Positions 44,261 to 54,019 of a stretch of DNA of 64,000 nucleotides are shown here, one piece after another; the first letter of the stretch is position 1, and every line of letters begins with the position of its first letter. The stretch is taken from positions 52,663 through 116,662 of the forward strand of contig CALUPY010000004.1 of assembly GCA_944322755.1 (NCBI GenBank), given 5' to 3'. The notes under the pieces are model-generated. The model saw only the letters and a program-made list of their open reading frames with translations, searched no databases and had not been told where the DNA came from. The position numbers and the translations under genes are program-made. Source of the DNA: Candidatus Gastranaerophilales bacterium. Its GTDB lineage: Bacteria > Cyanobacteriota > Vampirovibrionia > Gastranaerophilales > Gastranaerophilaceae.

Positions 44261-45553
44261 TTATAACCCGAATCTTTCATAAATCTTTGAGACATTTCTC
44301 AAATAATACTCTGAATCAAAACATTTTTCAATTTCTTCGTTCGTTAACAGATTTGTTATATCTGTATCTTTGAGGAGGTTTTGTTTGAAATTTCCGTGAT
44401 TGTTAAAAGCATCTAAAGCATTACGCTGAACAAGGCTGTAAGCTTCTTCTCTTGACAATCCTTTTTGGGTCAATGCAAGCAGTATACGCTGCGAAAAGAC
44501 AATACCTCCGTACAAGAAAGTATTTTTTATCATATTATCTTTGTGAATAACAAGTCCAGCTATCAGCCTGTCAAAGCGGTTAAGCATGTAGTCTATTAGT
44601 ATTGTGGTGTCGGGAAAAATTACTCGTTCTACAGAGCTGTGAGAAATGTCTCTTTCATGCCATAGAGGGATATTGTCAAGAGCTGCAATAGCATTCGATT
44701 TTACGACTCTTGCCAGTCCCGAGAGATTTTCTGCAGAAATCGGATTTTTTTTGTGTGGCATTGCGGATGAGCCTTTCTGACCTTTTTTAAAAGATTCTTC
44801 TGCCTCAAGAACTTCGGTTCTTTGTAAATGCCTGAGTTCTATTGAACACTGTTCTATCGCTGCTCCGATAAGCGCAAGTGACTGCATATAATTTGCATGA
44901 ATATCTCTTGGTATTACCTGTGTGGATATTTTTGCAGGTCTCAGGCCTAATGATTCACAGGTTATTTTTTCTATTTCAGGGGAAATATTGCTGTATGTAC
45001 CGACCGGGCCGGAAATTTGACCAACGGCTATTTCATCAGCTGCAAGTAAAAAACGTTTTTTGCAGCGTTCAAACAAATCAAGCCACGAACACATCTTTAC
45101 GCCGAAGGTCATGGGTTCTGCGATTACTCCGTGGGAGCGGCCTATGCAGACGGTGTTTTTGTGTTCGATAACTTTGGCTTTTATTGTGTTTAGCACCTGA
45201 TTTAAATCTTTTTCTATGATTGAGGAAGCTTGTTTAATCTGCAGGGCAAAAGCAGTATCTATTACATCAGAGCTGGTCATGCCCATATGTATATATCTGG
45301 AATTTTCACCGACATTTTCATTTACATTTGTAAGAAAAGCAATGACGTCATGATTTACTTCTTTTTCTATTTCATCTATTCTTGCGACACTAAAAGAAGC
45401 CTTTGCTTTTATATCGGCTAGTGCATCGTCAGGAATAGCTCCGAGTTTGTTATATGCATCACAAACGGCTAATTCCACTTTCAAATAGTAGCTGAATTTT
45501 TCATCCAGCTCCCAGATATTTTTCATTTCATCACGGCTGTATCTTTGAATCAT
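44261..45553 (-). CDS. purB: Adenylosuccinate lyase
   Basis: A 430-residue member of the fumarase/aspartase superfamily. The signature SSAMPHKKNPISAENL carries the flexible catalytic loop; GMTSSDVIDTAFALQI and RSHGVIAEPMTFG are the other active-site regions. It acts twice in purine synthesis, removing fumarate from SAICAR and adenylosuccinate. Length is typical of the bacterial form. GAGCAGGAAG precedes the ATG. First gene of the purB operon. Confidence 0.96.
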   Translation of the reverse strand: MIQRYSRDEMKNIWELDEKFSYYLKVELAVCDAYNKLGAIPDDALADIKAKASFSVARIDEIEKEVNHDVIAFLTNVNENVGENSRYIHMGMTSSDVIDTAFALQIKQASSIIEKDLNQVLNTIKAKVIEHKNTVCIGRSHGVIAEPMTFGVKMCSWLDLFERCKKRFLLAADEIAVGQISGPVGTYSNISPEIEKITCESLGLRPAKISTQVIPRDIHANYMQSLALIGAAIEQCSIELRHLQRTEVLEAEESFKKGQKGSSAMPHKKNPISAENLSGLARVVKSNAIAALDNIPLWHERDISHSSVERVIFPDTTILIDYMLNRFDRLIAGLVIHKDNMIKNTFLYGGIVFSQRILLALTQKGLSREEAYSLVQRNALDAFNNHGNFKQNLLKDTDITNLLTNEEIEKCFDSEYYLRNVSKIYERFGL

Positions 45554-45620
45554 AACTTCCTGCTCTTAACTTTTTCTACATTTTTATTATCGCTAAATGT
45601 TAAAAAAGTTGCAATAAAAA

Positions 45621-45661
45621 TACCCGCAGTAGTTTTGTAAAATTAAATACATGCGGGTATT
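45621..45661 (-). terminator. Terminator after the small exported gene
   Basis: ATACCCGCA (45621-45629) and TGCGGGTAT (45653-45661) form a perfect 9-bp stem with a 23-base loop; T-runs follow on the minus strand. It lies about 35 bases beyond the stop at 45697 and also faces the purB promoter region. Confidence 0.65.
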
Positions 45662-45696
45662 TTATAATTCTTGTTTTGATTTATAAATTACATAGA

Positions 45697-46002
45697 TTAT
45701 AGATCATCTACAGTCATGTGGTTGAATTCTATGTTATGTCCGCCGAATTCGGGGTGTTCGAATGTCGGGTCAACTGTATAGATGAATTTTTTACCTATAC
45801 CTTTCCAAACAGTATCCTTTTCTTTTACAGGTTCCGGTGCAAGCTGATCTCTTGCTCTGAGTTGAATCAAATCAGAAGCTTCGTTTGAGTAGCCCTGATT
45901 TCTGATGAACACCGGATCTATGGTGTCTGTTGTAGAAATTGCGGCATTTGTAGCCATTGGTGCTAAAACAAGTAAACCAAACAATACAAAATATTTTTTC
46001 AT
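45697..46002 (-). CDS. Small exported protein, unknown
   Basis: About 101 residues from the ATG at 46002, which has AAGAGG ten bases upstream; the ATG three codons earlier is too near it. A signal peptide (MKKYFVLFGLLVLAPMATNA) is clear. The mature part is hydrophilic and ends in a His/Asp-rich stretch (EHPEFGGHNIEFNHMTVDDL). No lipobox. Not recognised. It lies downstream of ispG in the same direction. Confidence 0.68.
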   Translation of the reverse strand: MKKYFVLFGLLVLAPMATNAAISTTDTIDPVFIRNQGYSNEASDLIQLRARDQLAPEPVKEKDTVWKGIGKKFIYTVDPTFEHPEFGGHNIEFNHMTVDDL

Positions 46003-46071
46003 ACAATACATACCTCTTCTTATCTTAATTATATACTATATTATTTTCTTGATTTAAGCAAATCATATGAA

Positions 46072-47118
46072 TTAACTATTTTTTATCAAATTCATCAATT
46101 CTTCTAAAATTTTTTCTTCCGGAACTCTTTTAATGATTTCACCTTTTTTAAAGATATAGCCTTCTTTTATCGCACCTGCTACCCCGAAGTCAGCGTGTTT
46201 TGCTTCGCCGGGACCGTTGACGGGACAGCCCATTACCGCAACTGTTATGGGTTTATCAATGTCTTTTAATGCATTTTCAACTTTTTTAGCTAAACTTATC
46301 AAGTCTATCTGGCATCTTCCGCAGGTCGGGCATGATACAAAATTTATCCCCTTTTGTCTCAGTTCCAGAGATTTTAATATGGAAAATCCCGCATGTACCT
46401 CCTCAACCGGGTTTTCTGTAAGCGAGACTCTTATTGTGTCACCGATGCCTTCTGCAAGCAGTGTTCCCAGTCCTACTGCTGATTTAATCAGTCCTCCTTT
46501 TAATGTACCTGCTTCTGTTACTCCGAGGTGAAGTGGATAATCTATTTTTTTTGCTATATCTCGGTATGCAGCAATTGTTGCAGGTACACTGCTGGACTTT
46601 AGAGAAACTTTTATCATATCAAAATCATTGTCCTCAAGAATTTTTATGTGTCGCATTGCACTCATTACCATTTTTTCATGAAGTGGAATATTCATTGCGG
46701 CAATATCTTTTTCTAAAGAGCCTCCGTTTATACCGATTCTTATCGGAATATTGTTAAGTTTTGCTGCGTTTACTACTTTTTTTATATTTTCTTCTCTACC
46801 GATATTGCCGGGGTTTAATCTGAGTGCGTCGACACCGTTTTCTATACATTGCAGTGCAAGCCTGTAATCAAAATGTATATCGGCTATCAGCGGAACCTCT
46901 GTTTTTTTCTTTATCTCTTTCATTGCTGCCGCCGCATCTTTGTTCAAAACCGCCACTCTGATAAGCTCGCAGCCTGCATCCTGCAGTTCTTTAATCTGGG
47001 CAACTGTTTTTTTTACATCTCTTGTATCTGTATTACACATTGATTGTACTGAAACAGGTGCATCTCCACCGATTTTAATATTTCCGATTTGAATTTGTTT
47101 TGATTTTCTTCTTTCCAT
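46072..47118 (-). CDS. ispG: 4-hydroxy-3-methylbut-2-enyl diphosphate synthase
   Basis: A 348-residue iron-sulfur enzyme of the MEP isoprenoid pathway (GcpE). Features are the N-terminal VSVQSMCNTDTRDV, RLNPGNIGREENI, and the C-terminal cluster ligands SCPTCGRCQ and GCPVNGPGEAKHADFG. It reduces MEcPP to HMBPP. Gene end and start are tidy, and it follows the PHP gene with only three bases between. Confidence 0.96.
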   Translation of the reverse strand: MERRKSKQIQIGNIKIGGDAPVSVQSMCNTDTRDVKKTVAQIKELQDAGCELIRVAVLNKDAAAAMKEIKKKTEVPLIADIHFDYRLALQCIENGVDALRLNPGNIGREENIKKVVNAAKLNNIPIRIGINGGSLEKDIAAMNIPLHEKMVMSAMRHIKILEDNDFDMIKVSLKSSSVPATIAAYRDIAKKIDYPLHLGVTEAGTLKGGLIKSAVGLGTLLAEGIGDTIRVSLTENPVEEVHAGFSILKSLELRQKGINFVSCPTCGRCQIDLISLAKKVENALKDIDKPITVAVMGCPVNGPGEAKHADFGVAGAIKEGYIFKKGEIIKRVPEEKILEELMNLIKNS

Positions 47119-47121
47119 AAA

Positions 47122-47796
47122 TTATATGTCCTCATGTTTGTGCAGTTTCCCTGCAATTTCGTAGTGGGAATCTGTTCCGCCTGTAGCTATCAGATTGTAT
47201 TTTTTTGCTACTTTTGCAACGGTTGCCGCAAAGTGAAATTTTATTATACCTCTATGTCTTTTGTAAGGATAATAAACTTCTATTCCGTCCAATCCCAGTT
47301 TTATAAGAGATTTTACGAATAAATCCAGACTAAAACACCAGTAACAGGCTGGATGGGCAAGAACAGCTATTCCTCCTGCATTTTTTATAGCTTTTATTAC
47401 ATCTTTCGGATGTCTGTGGTTAAAAAGTCTCACGATATCAGCTTCTGTGCCTTTTTTGTCTTTTGCACAGTATTTAAGCAGTTCTTCGTTGTGAACATCT
47501 ATTCCGTATCCGAGAATATGAACCAACACTCCTTGATACCAGCAGTCAAATTCTATCGCAGGTATGACCATGGGGTTTTTTAAAATATCTGTTTCTATGT
47601 ATGCATTGACCGTATTGTGGTCGGCAATGGCTATGTATTTCAGGCCTTTATTCCGTGCGTCTGTGACCAGTGCATCAGGCGTCAGATGACCGTCTGAAAA
47701 AGACGAATGTATATGTAAATCCACATCTTTTTCAAAATCTTTTTCCGTAAAACTCTTCAACAATCCAATTATATTTTGCTCGTTCATATCAACCAT
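47122..47796 (-). CDS. PHP-domain metal-dependent phosphoesterase
   Basis: About 224 residues. The PHP metal site is formed by DLHIHSSFSDG, IADHNTV, IPAIEFDCW, LAHPACYW and GTDSHYE, the pattern of YciV/TrpH-like phosphoesterases and PHP-type 3',5'-phosphatases. I start at 47796 (MVDMNEQN) because longer in-frame starts run across the divergent neighbour and add a stretch of odd hydrophobic residues. It is cotranscribed with ispG. The substrate is not known; a nucleotide or oligonucleotide phosphate is likely from the family. Confidence 0.85.
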   Translation of the reverse strand: MVDMNEQNIIGLLKSFTEKDFEKDVDLHIHSSFSDGHLTPDALVTDARNKGLKYIAIADHNTVNAYIETDILKNPMVIPAIEFDCWYQGVLVHILGYGIDVHNEELLKYCAKDKKGTEADIVRLFNHRHPKDVIKAIKNAGGIAVLAHPACYWCFSLDLFVKSLIKLGLDGIEVYYPYKRHRGIIKFHFAATVAKVAKKYNLIATGGTDSHYEIAGKLHKHEDI

Positions 47797-47867
47797 GTTA
47801 ATATAAATATACTCGTAACAAAGTATTATTTTATCACGGAAGAAGAATAGAGAGAACAAAATTAAAT

Positions 47868-48833
47868 ATGAAAAAGAACGAATCCGCGTTTTCAAATGTA
47901 ATGAAAATCTTTTTCGACGGAATAAAAATTTATATATTAAATTTTAATAAATTCATTAAATATATGGCATTTCCTGTTCTTGGACAAATAGCAGGGATAT
48001 GTATAATTTTTACTGCAGCATACTTTTTTACTCTGAAGGTCGAAACTATTACCCGAATCAGTCCTGTTTTTGACAATATTCTTTTTGTGTTTTTGCTGCT
48101 GCTTATAATAGCTTTACCCGGATTTTTTATATTTTGTAAGGCTTTCTGGGACTATTTGATTGCGATGCTTGCACTTAATTCTATGGCAAGTAATGTAATA
48201 GAGGGCGGAAGTCTTGATGATATAAGTATACATGTCGATATGGCAAGGAGACGTTCATTTTCTTATGTTATGCTCTTGCTTTTGTTAAGTATAATATATC
48301 TTATAGGTTCATTTCCTCTATTCTGGGTGCTGTTAGCTATTGCTGCAATATATCTATGTTTAACTTTTCAGGTTTTTGCGCTTGAAGAGGACGCGACTCC
48401 TATTGATGCTGTTTCAATGAGTATTAGTTTTGTTAAATATAACTTTGGAAAAACATTATTTTTGCTTGTTTTGTTAATGGTTTCGACATACTGGCTTCTG
48501 CCAGGATTAATAAGCTGGGGCTTTGAGGCTGGTAATCTTGCAGGATTTCTTTCATATCCGGCAGAACAGTTTATAAAACTTCTGCCTCTTGGGGATATTA
48601 ACAATACACTATCCGGATATCATATACCTGTAAAATTTGAAAGTTACGAAATAGCAAAAAGCGTTGTCCTGTCTGTTGTGAGTTTTGCGGTGGTTGGCTT
48701 TACATTGCCTATCAGGAGTATATGCTGCACTATATTATACAAACAAATTTATGCACAAAATTATGCCGGCAAAATTGCTATTGAACAAACTGAAGAAATG
48801 ACAGAAAAATCATCAAGAAGGCACCGGATATAA
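47868..48833 (+). CDS. Polytopic membrane protein, unknown
   Basis: A 321-residue protein with about six hydrophobic helices. The pattern of a basic amphipathic N-terminus, closely spaced helices and an acidic middle loop (LEEDATPIDAVSMSI) resembles the family that also includes the gene at 53106-53939, but similarity is loose. The C-terminal tail is hydrophilic. It starts near the divergent PHP gene and is coupled to the next small gene (TAATG). Confidence 0.68.
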   Translation: MKKNESAFSNVMKIFFDGIKIYILNFNKFIKYMAFPVLGQIAGICIIFTAAYFFTLKVETITRISPVFDNILFVFLLLLIIALPGFFIFCKAFWDYLIAMLALNSMASNVIEGGSLDDISIHVDMARRRSFSYVMLLLLLSIIYLIGSFPLFWVLLAIAAIYLCLTFQVFALEEDATPIDAVSMSISFVKYNFGKTLFLLVLLMVSTYWLLPGLISWGFEAGNLAGFLSYPAEQFIKLLPLGDINNTLSGYHIPVKFESYEIAKSVVLSVVSFAVVGFTLPIRSICCTILYKQIYAQNYAGKIAIEQTEEMTEKSSRRHRI

Positions 48834-49048
48834 TGTTTATTTGTAAAAATTGCAAATCTATAGATAAATTTGAACTAATGTTTGCACCTGATTATAAAGG
48901 TGCCAGAAACTATAAACAGGAATATAATGATAACAATGATATAGTGATTACAGTGGACGGGTATACTTTTATTCCTGACTTAAATTTTATGAACCATCAT
49001 GCTGTATGCAGATACTGCGGTCAAATATATAGCTGGGATTATGATTAG
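48833..49048 (+). CDS. Small zinc-ribbon protein, unknown
   Basis: Seventy-one residues with two Cys pairs (CKNC near the start and CRYC at the end), a typical rubredoxin-like zinc ribbon. The middle is polar. The ATG overlaps the upstream stop codon, so it is translated with the membrane protein. No other motif. Four bases overlap the convergent Clp-N gene. Confidence 0.65.
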   Translation: MFICKNCKSIDKFELMFAPDYKGARNYKQEYNDNNDIVITVDGYTFIPDLNFMNHHAVCRYCGQIYSWDYD

Positions 49049-50424
49049 TGGTGTTCTATAGCTGCTTGCTGTATTTCTGTTAAAATTCCCTGGCGTATTT
49101 CAAGAACATCGACTCCCATGTTTGCAAGTACACGCATTGCGAGGGAATTGGGTTCTAGTGTGATTGCCCAGAGCAAGTCTTCGGAGTAAATTTTTGTTTT
49201 ATTAAATCTTTTAGCCCTTTCCCATGCTTTTTCAAGAATCCTTTTTGCTCTTTCGCTGAATGAGATATCTTTGTCTACATAGTCAGAGCTGGTTCCGAGA
49301 ACTTTTTCTACTTCGATTCTTGAATCTCTGATGTTGATTCCCAGTTTGCTAAGCACTCTTGCGCCTATGCCTACAGCTTCATCAATGATTCCCAATAACA
49401 AAAATTCAGAGCCAACTACATTTCTGCCGAAATTTCTGGCTTCCTGTTTTGCAAAACGCAGTATGGTAAGAGTCTCCGGCATCTGCTTTTCGATAGGTTT
49501 TATTATTTTATGGGCAAGGCTGTTGTCTTCTACTTTCAGTTCCTTAAAAATGTTGTAGGCTATACCGCTTTTGTTTTTAAGAAGACCCAGAATAATATGT
49601 TCCGGTTTCACGGCTGCGCTGCCGAGTTCTTTTGCTGTTTCGAGCGCTAATATCATTGTTTTGAATGCATTCGGGGTGAAAATTATTTGTTTTTCTTCGA
49701 ATTCCGCCTGTCTTGAGTTGATTTCCTGCAGTTTTGTGGTGTAAGAATCAAGATTTATTCCGTATTCATTTAAAATATGAGACAGAGAAGAATCTGAATC
49801 CTCTAGAATAGACTGAACTATCTGTTCAGTTCCGAGAATTTCATAATTCGATGCGGTGAGTTTTGCGACTGCGCGTGATAAAACATCCTGCAAATCCTGT
49901 TCTTTAAACAGAGATAAAATATTTGAATAACCATCCTGTGTGTTTTCAAAAATTTTATTTTCCGGATGGTGATTCATTTTCTTTCTTTTTTTCTCAAGAA
50001 GTTTTATCAATGTTAAACGTAATTTTTCAACGTCTACACCGTATAATTTTAATATTTTTGCTGATTCCGTGCTGTCATTTTTTATGAGAGCAAGCATCAG
50101 ATGTTCAGGAATTATATATGAATTTTTGTATTCATTTGCATACACAAATGCGTCTGTTACGACCTGTTTTGCCTCGTCGCTGAAGGAGAGGGTTTTGTTG
50201 ATATTATCAGGTTTTACATTATATTTCACGCGCTGCATGCGGCTTCTGAGATCACTGATATTCAGACCGGAAAAAGATAAGAGTCTTGAGCAGATGTTCG
50301 ATTTAGACTGCAAAATACCGAGAAGTATGTGCTGTGGGTATATTTTGCATTCATTTAAATTCTGCGCTTCTTTCTGCGCTGTTGAAATAATATTAATGGC
50401 TTTTTCCGTGAATTTTTCTAACAA
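49045..50424 (-). CDS. Protein of three tandem Clp-N domains without ATPase
   Basis: A 459-residue protein composed almost entirely of six Clp-N repeats of ~65-75 residues, i.e. three ClpC/ClpA-type N-terminal domains. Examples are IYPQHILLGILQSKSN, IIPEHLMLALIKNDST, VKPEHIILGLLKNKSG and VGSEFLLLGIIDEAVG, each followed by a short helix. There is no Walker A or B motif, so it cannot unfold proteins by itself. Clp-N domains bind adaptors and substrates, so it may act as an adaptor, decoy or substrate receptor for a ClpC-ClpP machine encoded elsewhere. A frameshifted clpC is unlikely because the flanking DNA has no AAA+ remains. Confidence 0.85.
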   Translation of the reverse strand: MLEKFTEKAINIISTAQKEAQNLNECKIYPQHILLGILQSKSNICSRLLSFSGLNISDLRSRMQRVKYNVKPDNINKTLSFSDEAKQVVTDAFVYANEYKNSYIIPEHLMLALIKNDSTESAKILKLYGVDVEKLRLTLIKLLEKKRKKMNHHPENKIFENTQDGYSNILSLFKEQDLQDVLSRAVAKLTASNYEILGTEQIVQSILEDSDSSLSHILNEYGINLDSYTTKLQEINSRQAEFEEKQIIFTPNAFKTMILALETAKELGSAAVKPEHIILGLLKNKSGIAYNIFKELKVEDNSLAHKIIKPIEKQMPETLTILRFAKQEARNFGRNVVGSEFLLLGIIDEAVGIGARVLSKLGINIRDSRIEVEKVLGTSSDYVDKDISFSERAKRILEKAWERAKRFNKTKIYSEDLLWAITLEPNSLAMRVLANMGVDVLEIRQGILTEIQQAAIEHH

Positions 50425-50493
50425 AATCTGTTCCTTATCTTTTTATCTGATTATATTACATAAAAATAAAAACGTTGTCATTAGATTATGAGA

Positions 50494-52179
50494 TTAATCC
50501 TGTTTTGGTTTTATATTTTGAATCAGTGAATACTTTTGTCCTTTACTGAGAATAGTAAAACTGTATTTTTCGGACAATTCATCCATAGTCGTGTTTTTTA
50601 TAATAATACGTGTTGCCGGATAGGTCTTGGAAAGAGACAGTACTTCATCCAGCTGCTTTTTGTTAAAAGTGCTGAAATCTTTACCATAATAATATAAGAC
50701 AGAGTATGTGTTTTGCATATCATATGTAACCAGTGCTAAACCCTGCTGTTTTGCAATCATAGAATACAATACAAGGTCATACTGCTCCATTGAACATATA
50801 AAGTTAAAAATTCCAATGGATGCAATCATTGAAAAGCCTGTCATTAAGACTATCAAAGAGGAGAAAAGAACTTTTTTTGCTTTTCTTATGTAAGCAAATA
50901 TCTGCATTGTAAAAACAACGAGCAGAAGAAACAGAACTTCCGGCTGTATATGAATTAGTTCCTGTTTTGCCATACCTTTAAAAAAGTCGGGAACAAAGAA
51001 TACTCCTGCTATACCGGCACTGACAAGCATTGTCCATAACCCCATTGTTATATTTATTGCAATACCGTGTTTGTCTTCTTCAAAATAGTCTATCCAAAAT
51101 TTTGAAAGAATGACCGAGGCCGGAATTAGAGCAGGCAGCACATACACCGGGTGTTTTGTTGCTAAAAAAGAGAAGACAACAAGAACAGTAACAAAATAAA
51201 TTACGTTATAAAACAAAAATTTTTGCGGGAAATTTAAAGAATCAAATTCCATAAAATATTTTGGTATTTCTTTCCATTTTTCTTTAAAAAATACGATAAT
51301 TTGTGCGGCAAAAGAAAAAATCCAGGGTAAAAATGCGCTTAAAAAAGCCAGCACTATAATATACCACGGTGCAGGATTTCCGTTTGCAAACAGATACCAG
51401 TATTTGTCAATATGCTGTTTTAGTATGTATTCGTTAAAAAACATAGGATGATAGTTCACTAACATTATCCAGTGCCAGGGGAATACAACCATGAAGAAAA
51501 ATAAAAGACCGGGGATTATAAATACAGGCTTGAACATTTCTTTGAATTTACGTGAGAGAATGCAGCACAGAAAAACAGTGACTGCAGGGATTAATAAACC
51601 CGGCAGACCTTTTGTCATAACACTAAAACCTGCAAATATATAAGAAAGCCACCAAAAATATTTTTTGTGTTCTTCTGTGCACAATAACGTATAAATGCCG
51701 GAATATATTGATATACCTATACATACTGAAAATAACATGTCTGCTACAGCGATTTTTGAGAGCAGTGTATACATCAGGCTGGTAGCAAGAATCATTGAGG
51801 CAGCTATTGCATTTTTTCTTGCAACAATTTTTCTACAAAAAATATACACTAGAAATACACCGGCTGTCGCATATAATGCCACAGGAATACGCGCAATAGT
51901 CTCACTTGTTTTGCCAAAAACAGAAAAAGCCGCAGACTCAAGCCAGAAATACAGGGGCGGGGCTTGAAAGAAAAAATCACCGTTTAAGTTTAGTGCAAAC
52001 AGTTCTCCTGTTTTGAACATAGCCCGTGCAACAGAGACAAACTTTGTTTCATACGGATCCAGCAGGGGATAATTTCCTATTGCAAAGAAATACAAAAGAA
52101 AACATAAAATTAATAAACCGAAAACACTAAATACTTCTTTATGCTCTTTTATATATCCAAAAACTTTTTCTTTTTCCAT
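50494..52179 (-). CDS. GT39-type (ArnT-like) membrane glycosyltransferase
   Basis: A 561-residue protein with about twelve membrane helices. The first outer loop contains DPYETKF, the acidic pair found near the start of the GT-C (GT39/ArnT) family, and PPLYFWL a little later matches PPLxxW of the family. It would transfer a sugar from a polyprenyl phosphate carrier to a lipid or protein at the outer face of the inner membrane. Substrate unknown. It lies in a minus-strand run with miaA. Confidence 0.85.
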   Translation of the reverse strand: MEKEKVFGYIKEHKEVFSVFGLLILCFLLYFFAIGNYPLLDPYETKFVSVARAMFKTGELFALNLNGDFFFQAPPLYFWLESAAFSVFGKTSETIARIPVALYATAGVFLVYIFCRKIVARKNAIAASMILATSLMYTLLSKIAVADMLFSVCIGISIYSGIYTLLCTEEHKKYFWWLSYIFAGFSVMTKGLPGLLIPAVTVFLCCILSRKFKEMFKPVFIIPGLLFFFMVVFPWHWIMLVNYHPMFFNEYILKQHIDKYWYLFANGNPAPWYIIVLAFLSAFLPWIFSFAAQIIVFFKEKWKEIPKYFMEFDSLNFPQKFLFYNVIYFVTVLVVFSFLATKHPVYVLPALIPASVILSKFWIDYFEEDKHGIAINITMGLWTMLVSAGIAGVFFVPDFFKGMAKQELIHIQPEVLFLLLVVFTMQIFAYIRKAKKVLFSSLIVLMTGFSMIASIGIFNFICSMEQYDLVLYSMIAKQQGLALVTYDMQNTYSVLYYYGKDFSTFNKKQLDEVLSLSKTYPATRIIIKNTTMDELSEKYSFTILSKGQKYSLIQNIKPKQD

Positions 52180-52213
52180 TGAAACAATAATCTCCTTTTT
52201 ATTTTTTTGTAAA

Positions 52214-53122
52214 TTATACTACACTAACTATCACTGCCGCAATTTCATCAGCAGTCATTTTTTCAATATCAAACCAATGAATATTTGTGTTTTTCCGAAA
52301 CCACGTCAACTGGCGTTTTGCATACCTTCTTGTATTTTGTTTTATGCTGTTTATTGTCTCCTCATAGGAAATTTTACCGTTGAAATAACTGTAGAATTCT
52401 TTGTACCCTATAGTATCAAAAAGTAACTGAAGATTTCCGTATTTTTTAAACATCTCACGGGCTTCTTTTTCGAGTCCGTTTTTTATCATAATATCTACGC
52501 GTTTGTTCACTCTGTCATACAAAAAATCACGATTGTTTGCATTCAAACCGAACCAGAGAACATTAAATTCAGGCTTTTCTTTTATTCTTTGTGCTTCTGA
52601 CATCGGCATATTCAGTGTTTTGCATACTTCTAAAGCTCTGATGATTTTTACGGTATTATTTGGATGGATTTTTTGTGCTATTATCGGGTCGTATTTTAGC
52701 AGCATTCTGTATAGTTCTTCAACAGTAAGTTTTTCAAGTTCTGCTCTGAGTTCTTTATCCGGTTCTACCCTTGGTAAATCAAAATTTTCGAGCAGTATTC
52801 TGAAATACAAACCTGTTCCTCCGGCAACAACAGGAATTTTGCCTTCATTATGCAGCCGGTTTATTATATTCTTTGCTTCATCTGCAAAATTTGCTACAGT
52901 AAATTCTTCATCAGGATTAACAATTCCTATCATATGATGAACAATTCCATCCATTTCCGACAGAGTCGGTTTTGCTACTGCTGTTTCAAAATCCGTGTAA
53001 ATTTGTCTTGAATCAGCGGATATGATTTCTGTGTTGAATGCTTTTGCGACTTTTATTGCCACAGAGGTTTTTCCGGAAGCCGTTGGTCCGACTATAGCTA
53101 TAACTTTATTGTTTTGTGTCAT
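52214..53122 (-). CDS. miaA: tRNA dimethylallyltransferase
   Basis: A 302-residue enzyme that adds a dimethylallyl group to A37 of tRNAs reading codons starting with U. The P-loop GPTASGKTS is at the start, DSRQIY follows, and the central GGTGLYFRIL and C-terminal QNTRRYAKRQLTWFRK stretches are typical. Length is normal. The preceding membrane-protein gene overlaps it by 17 bp. Confidence 0.96.
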   Translation of the reverse strand: MTQNNKVIAIVGPTASGKTSVAIKVAKAFNTEIISADSRQIYTDFETAVAKPTLSEMDGIVHHMIGIVNPDEEFTVANFADEAKNIINRLHNEGKIPVVAGGTGLYFRILLENFDLPRVEPDKELRAELEKLTVEELYRMLLKYDPIIAQKIHPNNTVKIIRALEVCKTLNMPMSEAQRIKEKPEFNVLWFGLNANNRDFLYDRVNKRVDIMIKNGLEKEAREMFKKYGNLQLLFDTIGYKEFYSYFNGKISYEETINSIKQNTRRYAKRQLTWFRKNTNIHWFDIEKMTADEIAAVIVSVV

Positions 53123-53939
53123 AATACAAAAATATCAAAATAATGTAATAAGTAGCAAAATAAAACATTATAAAAAATGCGATAACTGACAGAATAATAT
53201 TTATACTAAATACCGCATTCACCATAAACACTGCAAAATTCAATATAGAAAGAAAACACATTATTCCCAGCGCTCCTAAAAAGTTTTTGAATAAGAATTT
53301 TATGTTTTTCCAAAATGAAGTAAATGGTGACAGAAAGTTTATCTTTTCCATATAAAAAAGAGCCGGAAACCAGAATAAGGTAAGAAAACTGTATACAGCA
53401 GCTGCAAATGTTACAGCCATCATCCAGATATTTATTGCCTGTATTTGTCCGAATGTCATTGAATACAAATATTTTTCAAGTGCCTGCTGGGACTGAAGTG
53501 CTGCTTGATAAATTTTGGTCAAATGAACATTATGAGATGTAAGATATCCGAATCCCCACTCAACGCCGACAAGGTAAATAATACCTGCTGACAGTAATAC
53601 ATAAATTAAAAATACAACAGTTACGGGTACAAAATAAGCTGATACACCGGGGAAAAAATCTTTCAAAAGGTCGAATGATGCCGCTGTCCTTTCTTCCGGC
53701 TTTTCGTATTCAACTTTCGAGAGCAATACTGTTTTTTTGACCATATAAAACCAGCCTGCGAGAAATGCTGTAGTCAATAAAAAATTGGAAATAAAGAAAA
53801 TAATAAAAGCAATTTTGTTTGACTGCTGGGCAAGCCCTACCGTAGTAAGGCTTATAATAAGCAAAAACACAATCAGCGGCTGTGCTGTCACAATATTGTC
53901 TCTTGTAATATCAAATGCTTTTTTTATAACTGATGCCAT
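53106..53939 (-). CDS. Polytopic membrane protein, unknown
   Basis: A 277-residue protein with about six membrane helices: one near residue 20-35, one at 40-65, one at 100-125, and three in the C-terminal half. A polar loop containing QSQQALEKYLYSMTFGQIQ lies in the middle. No transporter motif is recognisable, and the weak likeness to the protein at 47868-48833 may reflect only shared membrane composition. It overlaps miaA by 17 bp and is probably cotranscribed with it. Confidence 0.65.
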   Translation of the reverse strand: MASVIKKAFDITRDNIVTAQPLIVFLLIISLTTVGLAQQSNKIAFIIFFISNFLLTTAFLAGWFYMVKKTVLLSKVEYEKPEERTAASFDLLKDFFPGVSAYFVPVTVVFLIYVLLSAGIIYLVGVEWGFGYLTSHNVHLTKIYQAALQSQQALEKYLYSMTFGQIQAINIWMMAVTFAAAVYSFLTLFWFPALFYMEKINFLSPFTSFWKNIKFLFKNFLGALGIMCFLSILNFAVFMVNAVFSINIILSVIAFFIMFYFATYYIILIFLYYDTKQ

Positions 53940-54019
53940 AGTGTGTATTATTATATCATAATTTCAAGAATATTGTTGTATAATTGAAACAAAAACAGCA
54001 CTAACCAAGGAGGCTATAA

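Noticed and set aside
50494..52179. Calling the GT39 gene arnT and inferring polymyxin resistance
   Set aside because: GT39 proteins have varied acceptors and no other ara4N-pathway genes are present.
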